From Streptomyces bohaiensis (lineage in GTDB: Bacteria > Actinomycetota > Actinomycetes > Streptomycetales > Streptomycetaceae), in contig NZ_JAAVJC010000015.1 in NCBI RefSeq assembly GCF_012033785.1, positions 1 to 44,905 of the forward strand: a stretch of DNA of 44,905 nucleotides, in the 5' to 3' direction. How positions within the stretch are numbered: the stretch's first letter is position 1; the number at the start of each line of letters is the position of its first letter. The notes below the pieces were generated by a model. It was not told the DNA's origin, made no database searches, and was given only the letters and a program-made list of their open reading frames with translations. Shown here one piece after another: positions 14,617 to 24,165 of the stretch. Position numbers and translations under genes: made by a program.

Positions 14617-15885
14617 TCAGGGCGAGGTGTCAGCTCTGACTGTCTGGCTCTCCCGGAGGGTCCCGCGGTTGAGGGCGGCGGCTGCGAGAGAGAGGGCCCC
14701 TGCTGCTACGACGGTGGCCATCGCCGCAATGCCGCCGAGGTGTTCCACCGCAGTGCCGACGGTGATCGGGGCCAGTGCGGCGGCCGCGGTCGCGGAGAGC
14801 GCGACGACGCTGATGACCCGCCCCTGGATGTGTACCGGGGTGGTCGCGGCGATGCGTCCGAACAGAGTCGAGTTGACTGCCGGCGCAAGGAACAAGCCCG
14901 CGGCGAGCGGGGCCACCATCGCCAGGCTGCCATTCAGGGCGGTGCTCGCGACCAGCAGAGTCAGCAGCAAGGCCAGGGCCGTGATCAGCCGGCGCTGGAA
15001 AGGTAGGAGCCGCTGCAGGCGAACCGCGCAGAGGGCGCCGAGGAGACCACCGATCGCGATGCCGCCCTGAGCCAGGCCGAGCGTTCTGGAGCTGTACCCG
15101 GCGTCGGCGAGGATCAGCACGCCGGAGAACAACGCACCTGTCAGGGCGAAGTTGACGGGCGCCGCCATGAGGATCACCGCCCGGAGGAACGGGCGCGCGG
15201 CCACATGGCGCAGCCCCTCCAGCATGTCGTGACGCAGCGAGGTCGTGTCACTCTCCGCCCGTTTCGGGTGCTCGGGCTTGCGGATGAAGGACACCGTCAG
15301 GAGCGAGATCAGGGAGCTCAGGGCGTCGAGGAGGAACGGAACCGGCCGGCCGAGCGCGTACAGGAAGCCTCCCAACGGAGGGCCCGCCAGGGACGCCCCG
15401 TACGAGCGGGCCTCGTTGCGCGCGAAAGCGGCGGCGAGCTGCGACCGCGGCACGAGTTGGCTGACGATTGACGTCTCGGCCGCGCCGGACAGGACGTCCA
15501 GTAAGGCCGCCGTTCCCGCCACGGCGAAGATCGCAGCAAGCGACACCTGGTCCAGCAGGATAGCGATGGCCAGGGCCGTGAAGAGGGCGGCACGGCCGGC
15601 ACCGCAGATCTGCACGACGCGCTTCCTGTTCCAGCGGTCGGCCAGGGCGCCGGCGGGCAACTGAAAAGTGACACGGATGACCGCCTGGAGCGTGCCGAGC
15701 GCTCCCGCCTGCGCGGCAGAACCGGTCAACGACAGCACGAGCAGCGGGAATGCCAGCAAGGTCACTCCGGCACCGAGCTGAGAGACGGCTTGCCCCGTCC
15801 ACAACAGGGTGAAGTCCCTGTTCTTGCGCAGTGGCTGCAGTCCGTCGAGTTTCGCTTCCGTCGCAGATGCGGCCTCTGCGGTCAT
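14617..15885 (-). CDS. MFS exporter, EntS/MFS_3-like
   Basis: The 422-aa protein has about 12 membrane segments. It starts with the family-typical NRDFTLLWTGQAVSQLG and has LADRWNRKRVVQICG as the motif-A loop between helices 2 and 3. Proteins of this type export small molecules or drugs using the proton gradient. ATG 15885 has a GGGGGAA SD. It lies 76 nt after the ArsR-like regulator at 15962 on the same strand, a common regulator-exporter pair in actinomycetes. Substrate unknown. Confidence 0.88.
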   Translation of the reverse strand: MTAEAASATEAKLDGLQPLRKNRDFTLLWTGQAVSQLGAGVTLLAFPLLVLSLTGSAAQAGALGTLQAVIRVTFQLPAGALADRWNRKRVVQICGAGRAALFTALAIAILLDQVSLAAIFAVAGTAALLDVLSGAAETSIVSQLVPRSQLAAAFARNEARSYGASLAGPPLGGFLYALGRPVPFLLDALSSLISLLTVSFIRKPEHPKRAESDTTSLRHDMLEGLRHVAARPFLRAVILMAAPVNFALTGALFSGVLILADAGYSSRTLGLAQGGIAIGGLLGALCAVRLQRLLPFQRRLITALALLLTLLVASTALNGSLAMVAPLAAGLFLAPAVNSTLFGRIAATTPVHIQGRVISVVALSATAAAALAPITVGTAVEHLGGIAAMATVVAAGALSLAAAALNRGTLRESQTVRADTSP

Positions 15886-15961
15886 GGTTCCCCCGGTTGG
15901 GTTGATGAGCGCTCGGTGCGCGGCGGAGCTGTCGAGCGTCGCTGTCGGTGACCGACGTGCA

Positions 15962-16582
15962 TCAACCGAACGGGTGGGTGAGGATCACGACCTCCACTGC
16001 TTCCGAGGCCGCCGGCCGGGTCGCTGGGTCCTGAAGTCGCTCTCGGTAGCGCATGACCAGCTCGTCGATCTGCCGGTGCAGTTCGTCCGCCTCGCTCGGA
16101 GTGACCCACCAGACGGTGTGCGACCGCTTGGGCCCGTGGTCCTGCGCTCGATGCCGGGCGAGCTGGCGCTCCAGTGTGAGATCGCCGAGGTGACGTGCAG
16201 CGACGGTGTGCTCGCTCCCGATCTCACTGTCCCCGGGAGCAGAGCCCTCGACGAGCCAGCCGAGTTGGGTGATGCGCCACGGGCGCGAGCGGCCCGGCAT
16301 GTGGCCGGCCTCCTCCACGAAGCCGTACTTCGCGAGCTGACGCAGGTGGAAGGAACAGGTGGTGGGAGTCGCGTCGATCAGACGTCCCGCCTGGGTTGCC
16401 GTCAGCGCGCCGTGAAGAGTGAGGGCCTCGATGAGCGCGAGTCGCACCGGATGCGAGAGGGCGCGCATGGAGGCCGGGTCGTCGAGGCGGCGCGGAGCGC
16501 CGGGCGACGAGGCTGATCCGTGGTGCTCGCCGGAATCGGGTGTCCGCCGGGCCGGCTGTGGTCCGTCATTCGATCGCGACAT
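15962..16582 (-). CDS. ArsR-like winged-helix regulator of the exporter
   Basis: The 206-aa protein has an N-terminal wHTH: MRALSHPVRLALIEAL, then TATQAGRLIDATPTTCSFHL (recognition region) and LAKYGFVEEAG. A C-terminal region (WWVTPSEADELHRQIDEL) is the extended domain often seen in ArsR-like regulators beside MFS genes. No metal-binding Cys cluster is seen. Start ATG 16582 lies only 4 nt from the 30-bp dyad at 16587-16616 and has no SD, so the mRNA may be leaderless. Likely autorepressor and regulator of the co-directional MFS gene. Confidence 0.85.
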   Translation of the reverse strand: MSRSNDGPQPARRTPDSGEHHGSASSPGAPRRLDDPASMRALSHPVRLALIEALTLHGALTATQAGRLIDATPTTCSFHLRQLAKYGFVEEAGHMPGRSRPWRITQLGWLVEGSAPGDSEIGSEHTVAARHLGDLTLERQLARHRAQDHGPKRSHTVWWVTPSEADELHRQIDELVMRYRERLQDPATRPAASEAVEVVILTHPFG

Positions 16583-16586
16583 GCGA

Positions 16587-16616
16587 TGAGAGTAATCTCT
16601 CGAGAGAAGACTCTCA
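16587..16616. promoter_or_regulatory. 30-bp dyad, probable operator of the ArsR-like gene
   Basis: Outer arms TGAGAGT (16587-16593) and ACTCTCA (16610-16616) and the inner palindrome TCTCTCGAGAGA (16596-16607) share one centre; 13 of 15 pairs match. It directly precedes ATG 16582. The position suggests autorepression. Confidence 0.75.
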
Positions 16617-17604
16617 ACAGGCACACGTCCGCACCCCGTTCGAGCGGAGGTCCACGCCGGCAGCAAGGCCGGGCTCCGCCCTCCGTCGCCCCTTGATCTC
16701 GCCGAGCCACAGGCGGTCGGGAGGCGCCGAGGAGAGCACCGGCGACGCGCTGCCTGCCACGTCCGGAGGCCGCTGGGCGGGGGACGCCGACGGCAGGGCC
16801 ACGTCGCGAGCAGTCTGCGCGCAGCCGCGCACCCCGTGCGAAAGCCTGGGCCGACATCGAGTACCCACCACCCGGGCCCCTCGCGAGGGCTGCGCAGAGG
16901 TGGACGAGGTCGACCGGACACGGCAGCGTCGTCGGCCGACTGCACAGCTGGCGGGAGGCGGCGGCTGCGGTGCGAGTGGCTGCCGGCCGGTGGTGCGCCG
17001 AGTGCGGGAGCACCCGCTGATCACCTCGCGCGAGGCGGGGCAGCGGCCCCAAGGGGCCGCCTGGAAGCGGCGAGAGCCACCCGGCCGCGGCCCTTCGAGA
17101 ACCGGAGGAGCAACTCGGAGCCACGAGCGCCTCACTCAGACCGCCAGTGACTGACTGCAACAGCGCCTACGCGGGCGGCGATCAGCAGATTCACCAGGCC
17201 ACGACACACATCCCCGCGCGTGGGGGGGGGCGGCTGCACCTCTGCGGCCGCGAGCGCCCGGCACCGCTCAACGAGCCCGATGGTGGACCGTCGCCGAGCT
17301 GCGGGCCACCCGCCAGACGATCCACCCATGCGGGCTTGCCGGCGTGGTCGAACCAGTGATCCACCACGCGTCGCGAGCGCATCCTCCCCCTCGGTCGAAG
17401 AGCCGGGGAGGGCCGCGGCGCCATCGGGCCGGCTCTGACGAGCCCGCTCCGTTGACTCACAGCCTGGCGACCGGGCATCAGCCGGCCGGCTCCCCCGGCA
17501 ACGCGGAACTGAGCACCGCAGATCGACGCAACGGCGTCGGCGCAGGTCAAGCAGCCACTTCTCATCCCACCGAGGCCACGTTCTCGGCACCGCCACCCAG
17601 TGCG
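16617..17604. other. Intergenic stretch of ~1 kb, no gene seen
   Basis: It lies between the divergent ArsR and TetR genes. The open frames present are low-complexity Arg/Ala/Pro shadows with no domain. It includes a 9-G run (17222-17230). Its length suggests a lost gene, but nothing recognisable remains. Confidence 0.5.
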
Positions 17605-17629
17605 GTACATTTGTACGGTACGGATGTAC
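17605..17629. promoter_or_regulatory. TetR operator candidate
   Basis: Two 12-bp palindromic elements, GTACATTTGTAC (17605-17616) and GTACGGATGTAC (17618-17629), form together a larger imperfect dyad with TACAT/ATGTA outer arms. It lies 60 nt before GTG 17690, a usual position for the operator of an autoregulated TetR-efflux operon. Confidence 0.75.
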
Positions 17630-17689
17630 TACAAGGGAGTGACACATGGGATTCCTGATCGCCGGACCGGTCGAGAAGGGCACGCAGCC

Positions 17690-18247
17690 GTGAGCGGCCG
17701 CAGGGACCCTCAAGGGCGCCGGCGCGCCATGCTCGAGGTCGCCGCACAGGAGATGGCCGAGCACGGCTACCAGGCTCTGACGCACCGACGGGTCGCCGAA
17801 CGTGCCGGGGTGTCGCTGAGCTCCACCACTTACCACTTCACCTCTCTGGACGACCTGCGCACCAGCGCCCTGGAGCTGCTGGTCGACCAGGTGGAAGCCG
17901 AGCTGCGGCAGTTCGCCCGCGAGATCGCGGACTGTGCGGGACGCCCCGAGGACATCGCTGCCGGGTTCGCGGTGCAGCTGCGCGACCACTCCGCGCTGCA
18001 GGCCGAGATGGTCCTGTACTACGCCGGCCTCTACGACCCGAAACTGCGTCCACTGGCGCGGCGCTGGGCCCAGGGCATGACGGAGGTGCTCTCCGACTAC
18101 ACCTCCCCCGCCGCGGCCAGAGCCGTCGCCATCTACATGGACGGCGTCATCCTGCACAGCCTCCTCACCGAGCAGCCCGTGGACGAAGCGGAGCTGCACA
18201 CGGCGATCGCCGCCCTGATGAGCGCCCCCCCGGAGAAGACAGAATGA
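17690..18247 (+). CDS. TetR-family regulator of the efflux operon
   Basis: The 185-aa protein has an N-terminal HTH (MLEVAAQEMAEHGYQALTH, then RRVAERAGVSLSSTTYHF), and the C-terminal ligand-binding domain shows DGVILHSLL. The GTG at 17690 is chosen because AGAAGGG precedes it at about 9 nt; upstream extensions read poorly. Its stop overlaps the ATG of the MFS gene (ATGA), so the two are translationally coupled. It most likely represses itself and the pump by the dyad at 17605-17629 until a drug binds. Confidence 0.9.
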   Translation: MSGRRDPQGRRRAMLEVAAQEMAEHGYQALTHRRVAERAGVSLSSTTYHFTSLDDLRTSALELLVDQVEAELRQFAREIADCAGRPEDIAAGFAVQLRDHSALQAEMVLYYAGLYDPKLRPLARRWAQGMTEVLSDYTSPAAARAVAIYMDGVILHSLLTEQPVDEAELHTAIAALMSAPPEKTE

Positions 18248-19812
18248 GCACCGCACAGACCGCACGCAGCGAACAGGCGCCCGGCGCCACCGCGGACCAC
18301 CTGCCCCCGGGCCGACGCTGGGCGGCGCTGGGCGTGCTGGCCGCGAGCCTGCTCGTGGTCGTCATGGATATGACGATCCTCAACGTCGCCCTGCCCGAGA
18401 TGGCGGCCGCGCTGTCGCCCACCGCTGCCCAGCAGCTGTGGATCGTCGACATCTACGCCCTGGTTCTGGCAGGGCTTCTGGTGACCATGAGCACGCTCGG
18501 GGACCGCTGGGGCCGCCGACGCATGCTCCTGACCGGCTTCGCGATCTTCGGCGCCGCGTCGTTGTTGATCCTGGTCGCCGAGTCGGCCCCCATGGTCATC
18601 GCCGTGCGGGCCATGCTGGGCGTGGGTGGCGCCATGATCATGCCCGCCACGCTGTCGATGATCCGCAGCCTGTTCACCGACCCCGGGGAGCGCGCGAAGG
18701 CCCTGGGTGTCTGGGCGGCGGTGGCCTCCCTCGGTGCCGCGGTGGGTCCCATCGTGGGTGGAGTCCTGCTGGAGCACTTCTCCTGGCATGCCGCGTTCCT
18801 GGTCAACGTGCCACTGATGGCGGCCGCCCTCGTCGCGGGCCTCCTGTTGCTGCCCGAGGCCCGCAACCCTCGCCCCGGACGCTGGGACGCTCTGGCCACC
18901 GGTCTGTCCATCGCCGGCATGGTCGCTCTGATCTGGGGCATCAAGCGCGTCGCCAAGGAAGGCCCCACGGACCTCCTGGCGCTGGGGGCCCTGTGCGCGG
19001 CGCTCGTTCTGCTCGTCTGGTTCGTGGTGCGGTGCCTCAACAGCGAGTCCCCGCTGCTGCGGGTGCGGCTGTTCGCCGTCCCCTCCTTCACTGCCGGAAC
19101 GCTGGCCGCCTTGTTCATCACGCTCGCCATGGGCTCGGCTCTGCTGCTGGCAGCGCAGTGGCTGCAACTGGTGCAGGGCCATTCGCCGCTGCAGGCGGGG
19201 ATCAGGTTGCTGCCGATGGCCGTCGCGGCCGCGGTCGTCTCACCTCTCGCACCGGTGCTGGCGCAGCGCATCGGCGCCCGTACCGTCCTGGTCGGCGGCC
19301 TTGCCGTGGCCGGCACGGGCTTCGGCGTCCTGGCCCTGGCCCCGGATCCGCTCACCTACGGAGCGATAGCGGCCTTCATGGCACTGCTGGGGGCAGGCAT
19401 GGGCTCGCTGGCCATCGCCTCGGCGATCATCATGTCCGGCACACCGGCCGAACACGCGGGCAGCGCCGCCGCCATCGAGGAGACGGCCTACGAACTCGGT
19501 GCTGTGCTCGGCATCGCCACACTCGGCAGCGCCGCCGCGGCTCTGTACCGGGCCCACCTCCCCGCCTCCGACCTGGCCGCCGCCGGGCTCGATTCGACCC
19601 AGGTGGCCACCGCCCAGGACTCGCTGGGCAGCGCGCTGCACGTGCTGTCCGAGCTCGGGGAAGCCGGAGCCGTGGCAGCCGCGCAGGCACAGACGGCCTT
19701 CACCGACGGGTTCACCCTCGTGGGGGCTCTCGGAGCCGGGGCGATGCTGACATCGGTCGTCGTCGTGTTCGCGCTGACTCCGAAGAACCTCGACGTGACC
19801 AAGGGCCACTGA
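18244..19812 (+). CDS. DHA2-type MFS multidrug exporter (EmrB/QacA-like)
   Basis: The 522-aa protein has about 14 membrane segments. It shows VVMDMTILNVALPEM (motif D1, helix 1), LGDRWGRRRML (motif A) and GAAVGPIVGGVLLEHFSWH (motif C and adjoining conserved WRWxF-like region). This is the normal length for the subfamily that expels cationic or hydrophobic drugs with protons. It is coupled to the upstream TetR by a 4-bp overlap. The FAD monooxygenase follows after 94 nt. Confidence 0.92.
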   Translation: MSTAQTARSEQAPGATADHLPPGRRWAALGVLAASLLVVVMDMTILNVALPEMAAALSPTAAQQLWIVDIYALVLAGLLVTMSTLGDRWGRRRMLLTGFAIFGAASLLILVAESAPMVIAVRAMLGVGGAMIMPATLSMIRSLFTDPGERAKALGVWAAVASLGAAVGPIVGGVLLEHFSWHAAFLVNVPLMAAALVAGLLLLPEARNPRPGRWDALATGLSIAGMVALIWGIKRVAKEGPTDLLALGALCAALVLLVWFVVRCLNSESPLLRVRLFAVPSFTAGTLAALFITLAMGSALLLAAQWLQLVQGHSPLQAGIRLLPMAVAAAVVSPLAPVLAQRIGARTVLVGGLAVAGTGFGVLALAPDPLTYGAIAAFMALLGAGMGSLAIASAIIMSGTPAEHAGSAAAIEETAYELGAVLGIATLGSAAAALYRAHLPASDLAAAGLDSTQVATAQDSLGSALHVLSELGEAGAVAAAQAQTAFTDGFTLVGALGAGAMLTSVVVVFALTPKNLDVTKGH

Positions 19813-19906
19813 CACCGCACCCCGGCCCGGACGGCGGTCGGAACCGCGACCGTGCCGAACGGCCGCTGGTGACGGACTCCGCAACTTCTCCATCAACGAG
19901 GTTCAC

Positions 19907-21085
19907 ATGACCCACAGCAGCAAGGCACTCGTCATCGGAGGCGGGATCGCCGGTCTCACCGCGTCCATCTGCCTGGACATGGCCGGCCTTGAAAGCGAAG
20001 TCTACGAGGCCTATCCCTCGCACAAAGAGGCCGGGTCAAGCTTCGTGCTCGCACCGAGCGGGCAAGAAGTCCTGAAATCCATGGGAATATTCGAAGAAGT
20101 GCGCGAGAACAGCTTCGACGCCGCCAACTCTTCATCTTTCTTCACGAGCAACAATGAATTCATCGGCCGCATGGAGTGGAATCCGTCCGTGCTGGGTGGC
20201 GAGTTTCTCTCCATAGGGCGCACCGAACTCCTCAATGCGCTGCTCGCCGAGGCGAAGCGGAGGGAGATACGGGTCACCTACGGCAAGAAGCTCCACTCGG
20301 CGGTCACGTCGCCCCACGACATCAAAGCCACGTTCGAAGACGGAACCGAAGCACACGGAACGCTGCTCATCGGGGCGGACGGAACGAAATCCCGCACACG
20401 GTCCCTGATATTCCCACACATCCCCCTGAAGCACTCGGGGGTGTGGTGCATCTTCGGAAAATCTTCGCCCGATTGCCTCTCTTACGACGAACTCGCAGCA
20501 CTCCGCAACAGCATGAACTCCTATGAAGGACGAACAGCGACGTGCTTCGTGACACACGACGGAACAGGCGACAACCAGAGCATATCCTGGGTTCTCGTGG
20601 GCACCGTGGAACGAAAGATCCCCGTTAAGAACTTCGAACGGAAGCCGAAGGAGGGACTGCGCTCGGAACTCCTCGACTTCGTCCACGACTGGCAAGGCCC
20701 CGTACCCGCACTGATAAAGGAAGCCGGCGCACTCACACCCGTGCAGCTGCACTGCCTCGACGCCCTGCCGGCCTGGTCCTCGGGGCGCATCGCGCTCGTC
20801 GGAGACGCGATCCACGCAGCCAGCCCACTCCTGGGCCTGGGCGCCACCTTCGCCTTGGGCGATGCCATGTACCTGAGCAAGATGCTCCGCGAACACGACT
20901 ACCCCGACGCCTTCTCCTACTACCACCACGACCGCCACGCCCACATTCGGAGCATCAGCGCGCACCAGCCCTTCACTCTCGGTGCATCCGCCGCACTCTT
21001 CACCTTCGGCCAGGGCGTGCCCCCCGTGGACTGGGAGGGCACGGACAGTCATACGCTCCTGAACGCCCCGCAGCCGCGAGGCTGA
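19907..21085 (+). CDS. FAD-dependent monooxygenase (PHBH-fold)
   Basis: The 392-aa protein has the N-terminal FAD motif VIGGGIAGLTASICL, the RTELLNALL motif that contacts FAD, LLIGADGTKSRTR and the second FAD motif IALVGDAIHAASPLLGLG. The fold covers aromatic hydroxylases and drug-inactivating enzymes such as TetX; the substrate cannot be read from sequence. It lies 94 nt behind the TetR-DHA2 pump, consistent with a detoxification operon. Its codons contain clearly more A and T than its neighbours (AAA, GAA, ATA), suggesting separate acquisition. Confidence 0.88.
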   Translation: MTHSSKALVIGGGIAGLTASICLDMAGLESEVYEAYPSHKEAGSSFVLAPSGQEVLKSMGIFEEVRENSFDAANSSSFFTSNNEFIGRMEWNPSVLGGEFLSIGRTELLNALLAEAKRREIRVTYGKKLHSAVTSPHDIKATFEDGTEAHGTLLIGADGTKSRTRSLIFPHIPLKHSGVWCIFGKSSPDCLSYDELAALRNSMNSYEGRTATCFVTHDGTGDNQSISWVLVGTVERKIPVKNFERKPKEGLRSELLDFVHDWQGPVPALIKEAGALTPVQLHCLDALPAWSSGRIALVGDAIHAASPLLGLGATFALGDAMYLSKMLREHDYPDAFSYYHHDRHAHIRSISAHQPFTLGASAALFTFGQGVPPVDWEGTDSHTLLNAPQPRG

Positions 21086-21337
21086 CCCCGCTGCCGCCCC
21101 CCGCGCCGCGTTCTCCCGGGCAGCGGCGGCCGGGGGGCGACCCGGCGGCGGCGATATGGGATCCGGCGATGGCTGCGGCAACGCGGCACGCGAGCGCGCG
21201 ACCCCACCGGACGGGGTCGGCCCCGTGACCGCCGACGGGAGCGAGGCCGGCGGGCGTCGTCCGGAACGTCGCCCGCACGGGCTCCGGCAGGCCGGCAGCC
21301 GGGACCCGTGCGGGATTCGATCAACTCGACACCTAAC

Positions 21338-21356
21338 ATAGGCAAGGCTAACCTTG
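21338..21356. promoter_or_regulatory. Iron box (DtxR/IdeR/DmdR-type operator)
   Basis: ATAGGCAAGGCTAACCTTG matches the consensus TTAGGTTAGGCTAACCTAA at 14 of 19 positions (consensus from memory). It lies 87 nt upstream of the ferric-binding lipoprotein gene, as expected for iron-dependent repression. Confidence 0.75.
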
Positions 21357-21442
21357 CTGCTTGGTCGGAGGGCGCGCGTGCGTCGAGCTCCGTTGTTCGC
21401 GGCTGCCCGACGGCAGCCGCCTGGTGAGAGGTTCTTCTCCCT

Positions 21443-22516
21443 ATGAGGCGTCATCTTCGCCTTGCCGCCGGCATGGCCACCGCAGCGCTGCTGCTGCCGA
21501 CCCTCGCCGCGTGCGGCAGTGACAGCGAGGGTGCCGGCAGCGGTGACTCCGACAACGGGCAGAACGCGGACAGCGGAGCCGCGGACACTCTCACCATCTA
21601 CTCCGGTCGGAACGAGGAGCTGATCGACCCGCTGATCGAGAAGCTGGAGGAGGCGACCGGGGTCACCGTGAGCGTCCGCTACGCGGGAACGGCCGAGCAC
21701 GCCGCCACCCTGATGGAGGAGGGGGAGGGTACCAACGCCGGCCTCTTCATCTCCCAGGACGCCGGCGCACTGGGCGCCCTCTCCAAGGCGGGGCTTCTGG
21801 AGGAGCTCCCGGCCGAGCTGCTCGACGACGTGGACGCGGCCCACCGCGGCACGGAGGACGACTGGGTGGGCATCTCGGGCCGTGCCCGCGTGCTCGTCTA
21901 CAACCAGGAGCTCGTGGCGCAGGCGGACCTTCCCGACTCGATCCACGACCTCACCACCGAGGACTGGCGGGGGAAGGTCGCCTACGCCCCGACCAACGCG
22001 TCGTTCCAGACCTTCGTCACCGCGCTGCGCGTCATCGAGGGCGAGGACCGCGCGGAGCAGTGGCTTCGCGACCTGCAGGCCAACGACGCCGAGGTGTTCG
22101 ACGGCAACGGCGGCATCATGGACGCCGTCAACAACGGCGATGTCGAGGTCGGACTGACCAACCACTACTACTGGTACGCGACCGCCGCGGAGGAGGGCGC
22201 CGAGAACCTCGACAGCCGGTTGCACTTCTTCCCCGGCGAGGACCCCGGGTCCCTCCTCAACGTGGCCGGTGTCGCCGTCACCGCCCACGGGGGGCAGAGC
22301 GAGGCGGCCCGCAAGGCGGTCGAGTACCTGCTGTCCGAGGAGGCCCAGAAGTACTTCGCCGAGGAGACGATGGAGTACCCCCTGGCCGCCGGCGTCACGA
22401 GCCCCGTCGAGGACCTGCCGCCCTTCGAGTCCATCGAGGCCCCCGAGGTCAACCTCACCGACCTCGACTCCCTGGAGGAGACCCTCGCTCTGCTCCAGGA
22501 CGTGGGCATGGTCTGA
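21443..22516 (+). CDS. Ferric-iron ABC transporter substrate-binding lipoprotein
   Basis: The 357-aa protein has a lipoprotein signal with lipobox LAAC (Cys24) and an acidic Ser/Gly linker, then a type-2 periplasmic-binding fold (LTIYSGRNEELIDPL). The conserved tyrosines NHYYWYA match the iron-coordinating pair of FutA/FbpA proteins. It binds Fe3+ outside the membrane and hands it to the permease encoded next. An iron box precedes it. It starts the operon with 22525 and 24162. Confidence 0.92.
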   Translation: MRRHLRLAAGMATAALLLPTLAACGSDSEGAGSGDSDNGQNADSGAADTLTIYSGRNEELIDPLIEKLEEATGVTVSVRYAGTAEHAATLMEEGEGTNAGLFISQDAGALGALSKAGLLEELPAELLDDVDAAHRGTEDDWVGISGRARVLVYNQELVAQADLPDSIHDLTTEDWRGKVAYAPTNASFQTFVTALRVIEGEDRAEQWLRDLQANDAEVFDGNGGIMDAVNNGDVEVGLTNHYYWYATAAEEGAENLDSRLHFFPGEDPGSLLNVAGVAVTAHGGQSEAARKAVEYLLSEEAQKYFAEETMEYPLAAGVTSPVEDLPPFESIEAPEVNLTDLDSLEETLALLQDVGMV

Positions 22517-22524
22517 TCACTCGC

Positions 22525-24165
22525 ATGATCGCACCGCGCCCCACTCCCCCGTCGACGGCTTCCGTGAACAGCGGGACAGCCGGGAACAGCGGCACCGGTG
22601 GCGATGCCGGTGCCGGTGCCGACAGAACCTCGGGATCCGTCCGTCGCGCTGTGCGCGGCAGGCGGATCCCGCCGGTGCTGGCGGTCCCCGCGGCGTTGAC
22701 GGGCGCTTTCGCCCTGCTCCCGCTCGTCTACCTGGTGATCCGTGCCCTGGAGCGCGGGCCTGCGTTCGCCTGGGGCGTCGTCAGTGCCGATCGCACCGCC
22801 GGACTGCTCGGCAACAGTCTGCGGTTGACCGTGGTGGTCGTGGTGGCGACCTGGGTCCTGGGGGTGTCGCTGGCCTGGTTGACGGAGCGCACGGCCCTGC
22901 CGGCCGCCCGGCTCTGGGCGGTGCTGGCGACGCTGCCGCTCGCGGTGCCCAGCTACGTGATGTCGTTCAGTTGGCTGTCGGCTTTCCCCGGCATCAGCGG
23001 GTTCACCGGCGCCGCCGTGGCCCTCTCCCTGGCGTGCTTCCCGTACGTGTACCTGCCCGTGGCCGCAGTCCTCCGGGGGGCCGACCCCGCGTTGGAGGAG
23101 GCCGCACGGTCACTCGGCCACGGGCCGTGGCGGACTTTCCGCTCGGTGACCCTGCCCCAGCTGCGGCCTGCCGCGGTCGGCGGCGGTCTGCTGGTCGCGC
23201 TGTACGTGATGTCGGACTTCGGCGCCGTCTCACTCATGCGGTACGACACGTTCACCCGTGCTATCCACACCAGTTACCGCGCGAGCTTCGACCGCACCCC
23301 AGCGGCGGCCCTGGGCTGCGTCCTGGTGCTGATCACCGTGGCGCTGGTGGTGGCGGAGCGCCGTACCCGCGGCCGGGCCCGCTACGACCGGACCGGGCGC
23401 GGCAGCGCACGCCCGGCGCAGCGCATGCCGCTGGGTCGTGCGGCGCGTACGGCAGCACTGGGCTGGTCCGCCGCGGTGGCGCTGGCCGCCGTCGCTTTTC
23501 CTGTCGGCACGCTCTGCTACTGGATAGCGGTCGGCAACTCCGCCACCTGGGCCCCGGGACCGCTGTGGGAGGCGGCGGTCGCCACGGTCGGGGTGGCGGC
23601 GGCCGGAGCGGTCGTCACCGTGCTGTTGGCGGTCCCGGTCGCTGTCCTGTCCGTTCGGCACCGCGGGCCGCTCGCCCGCACGCTGGAGCACGCGTCGTTC
23701 GCCGGCCACGCGCTGCCGGGCATCACGGTGGCGCTCGCCTTCGTCTTCCTCGCCGTCCGGTACGCCGAGCCGCTCTACCAGCAGTGGCCGTTGCTTGTTC
23801 TCGCCTACGCGGCGCTGTTCCTCCCGCTCGCGCTCACCGGCGTTCGCGCCGCGCTCCTCCAGGCGCCCGAGTCGTTGGAGGAGGCGGCGCGGTCGTTGGG
23901 ACGCGGACCGTTCGCGACCCTCCGCGAAGTGACGCTGCCCCTGGCTGCCCCGGGCATCGCGGCCGGTGCGGCGCTCACCTTCGTCGTGATCATGAAGGAA
24001 CTGCCCGCGACCCTCCTGCTCCGTCCGACGGGCATGGACACGCTCGCCACGCGGCTGTGGACGCACACCGACAACTTCGCCTTCGCGGCGGCAGCGCCCT
24101 ACGCGCTCACCCTCGTCCTGATCGCCGCCGTCCCCTCCTACCTGCTCGGGAGACACCGCCCGTGA
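22525..24165 (+). CDS. Ferric-iron ABC transporter permease, fused double domain
   Basis: The 546-aa protein has about 12 membrane helices in two halves. Each half carries an EAA loop (EEAARSLGHGPWRTF near residue 192; EEAARSLGRGPFATL near residue 450), the site where the ATPase docks. FbpB/CysTW-type permeases of ferric uptake are commonly fused in this way. ATG 22525 lies 8 nt after the lipoprotein stop. The stop overlaps the GTG of the ATPase gene. Confidence 0.92.
   Translation: MIAPRPTPPSTASVNSGTAGNSGTGGDAGAGADRTSGSVRRAVRGRRIPPVLAVPAALTGAFALLPLVYLVIRALERGPAFAWGVVSADRTAGLLGNSLRLTVVVVVATWVLGVSLAWLTERTALPAARLWAVLATLPLAVPSYVMSFSWLSAFPGISGFTGAAVALSLACFPYVYLPVAAVLRGADPALEEAARSLGHGPWRTFRSVTLPQLRPAAVGGGLLVALYVMSDFGAVSLMRYDTFTRAIHTSYRASFDRTPAAALGCVLVLITVALVVAERRTRGRARYDRTGRGSARPAQRMPLGRAARTAALGWSAAVALAAVAFPVGTLCYWIAVGNSATWAPGPLWEAAVATVGVAAAGAVVTVLLAVPVAVLSVRHRGPLARTLEHASFAGHALPGITVALAFVFLAVRYAEPLYQQWPLLVLAYAALFLPLALTGVRAALLQAPESLEEAARSLGRGPFATLREVTLPLAAPGIAAGAALTFVVIMKELPATLLLRPTGMDTLATRLWTHTDNFAFAAAAPYALTLVLIAAVPSYLLGRHRP

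Noticed and set aside
16617..17600. Several 130-370-aa open frames between the ArsR and TetR genes
   Set aside because: All are low-complexity in both strands and none has a domain or plausible SD; treated as noncoding.
20132..22288. 718-aa open frame on the minus strand across the monooxygenase and iron lipoprotein genes
   Set aside because: Both + strand genes have strong domain motifs; the antisense frame has none and spans an intergenic region with an iron box.
22269..24165. Long + strand frame overlapping the permease and continuing into the ATPase
   Set aside because: Only the part from 24162 matches a protein family; the upstream part is an Arg/Pro/Gly shadow of the permease frame.
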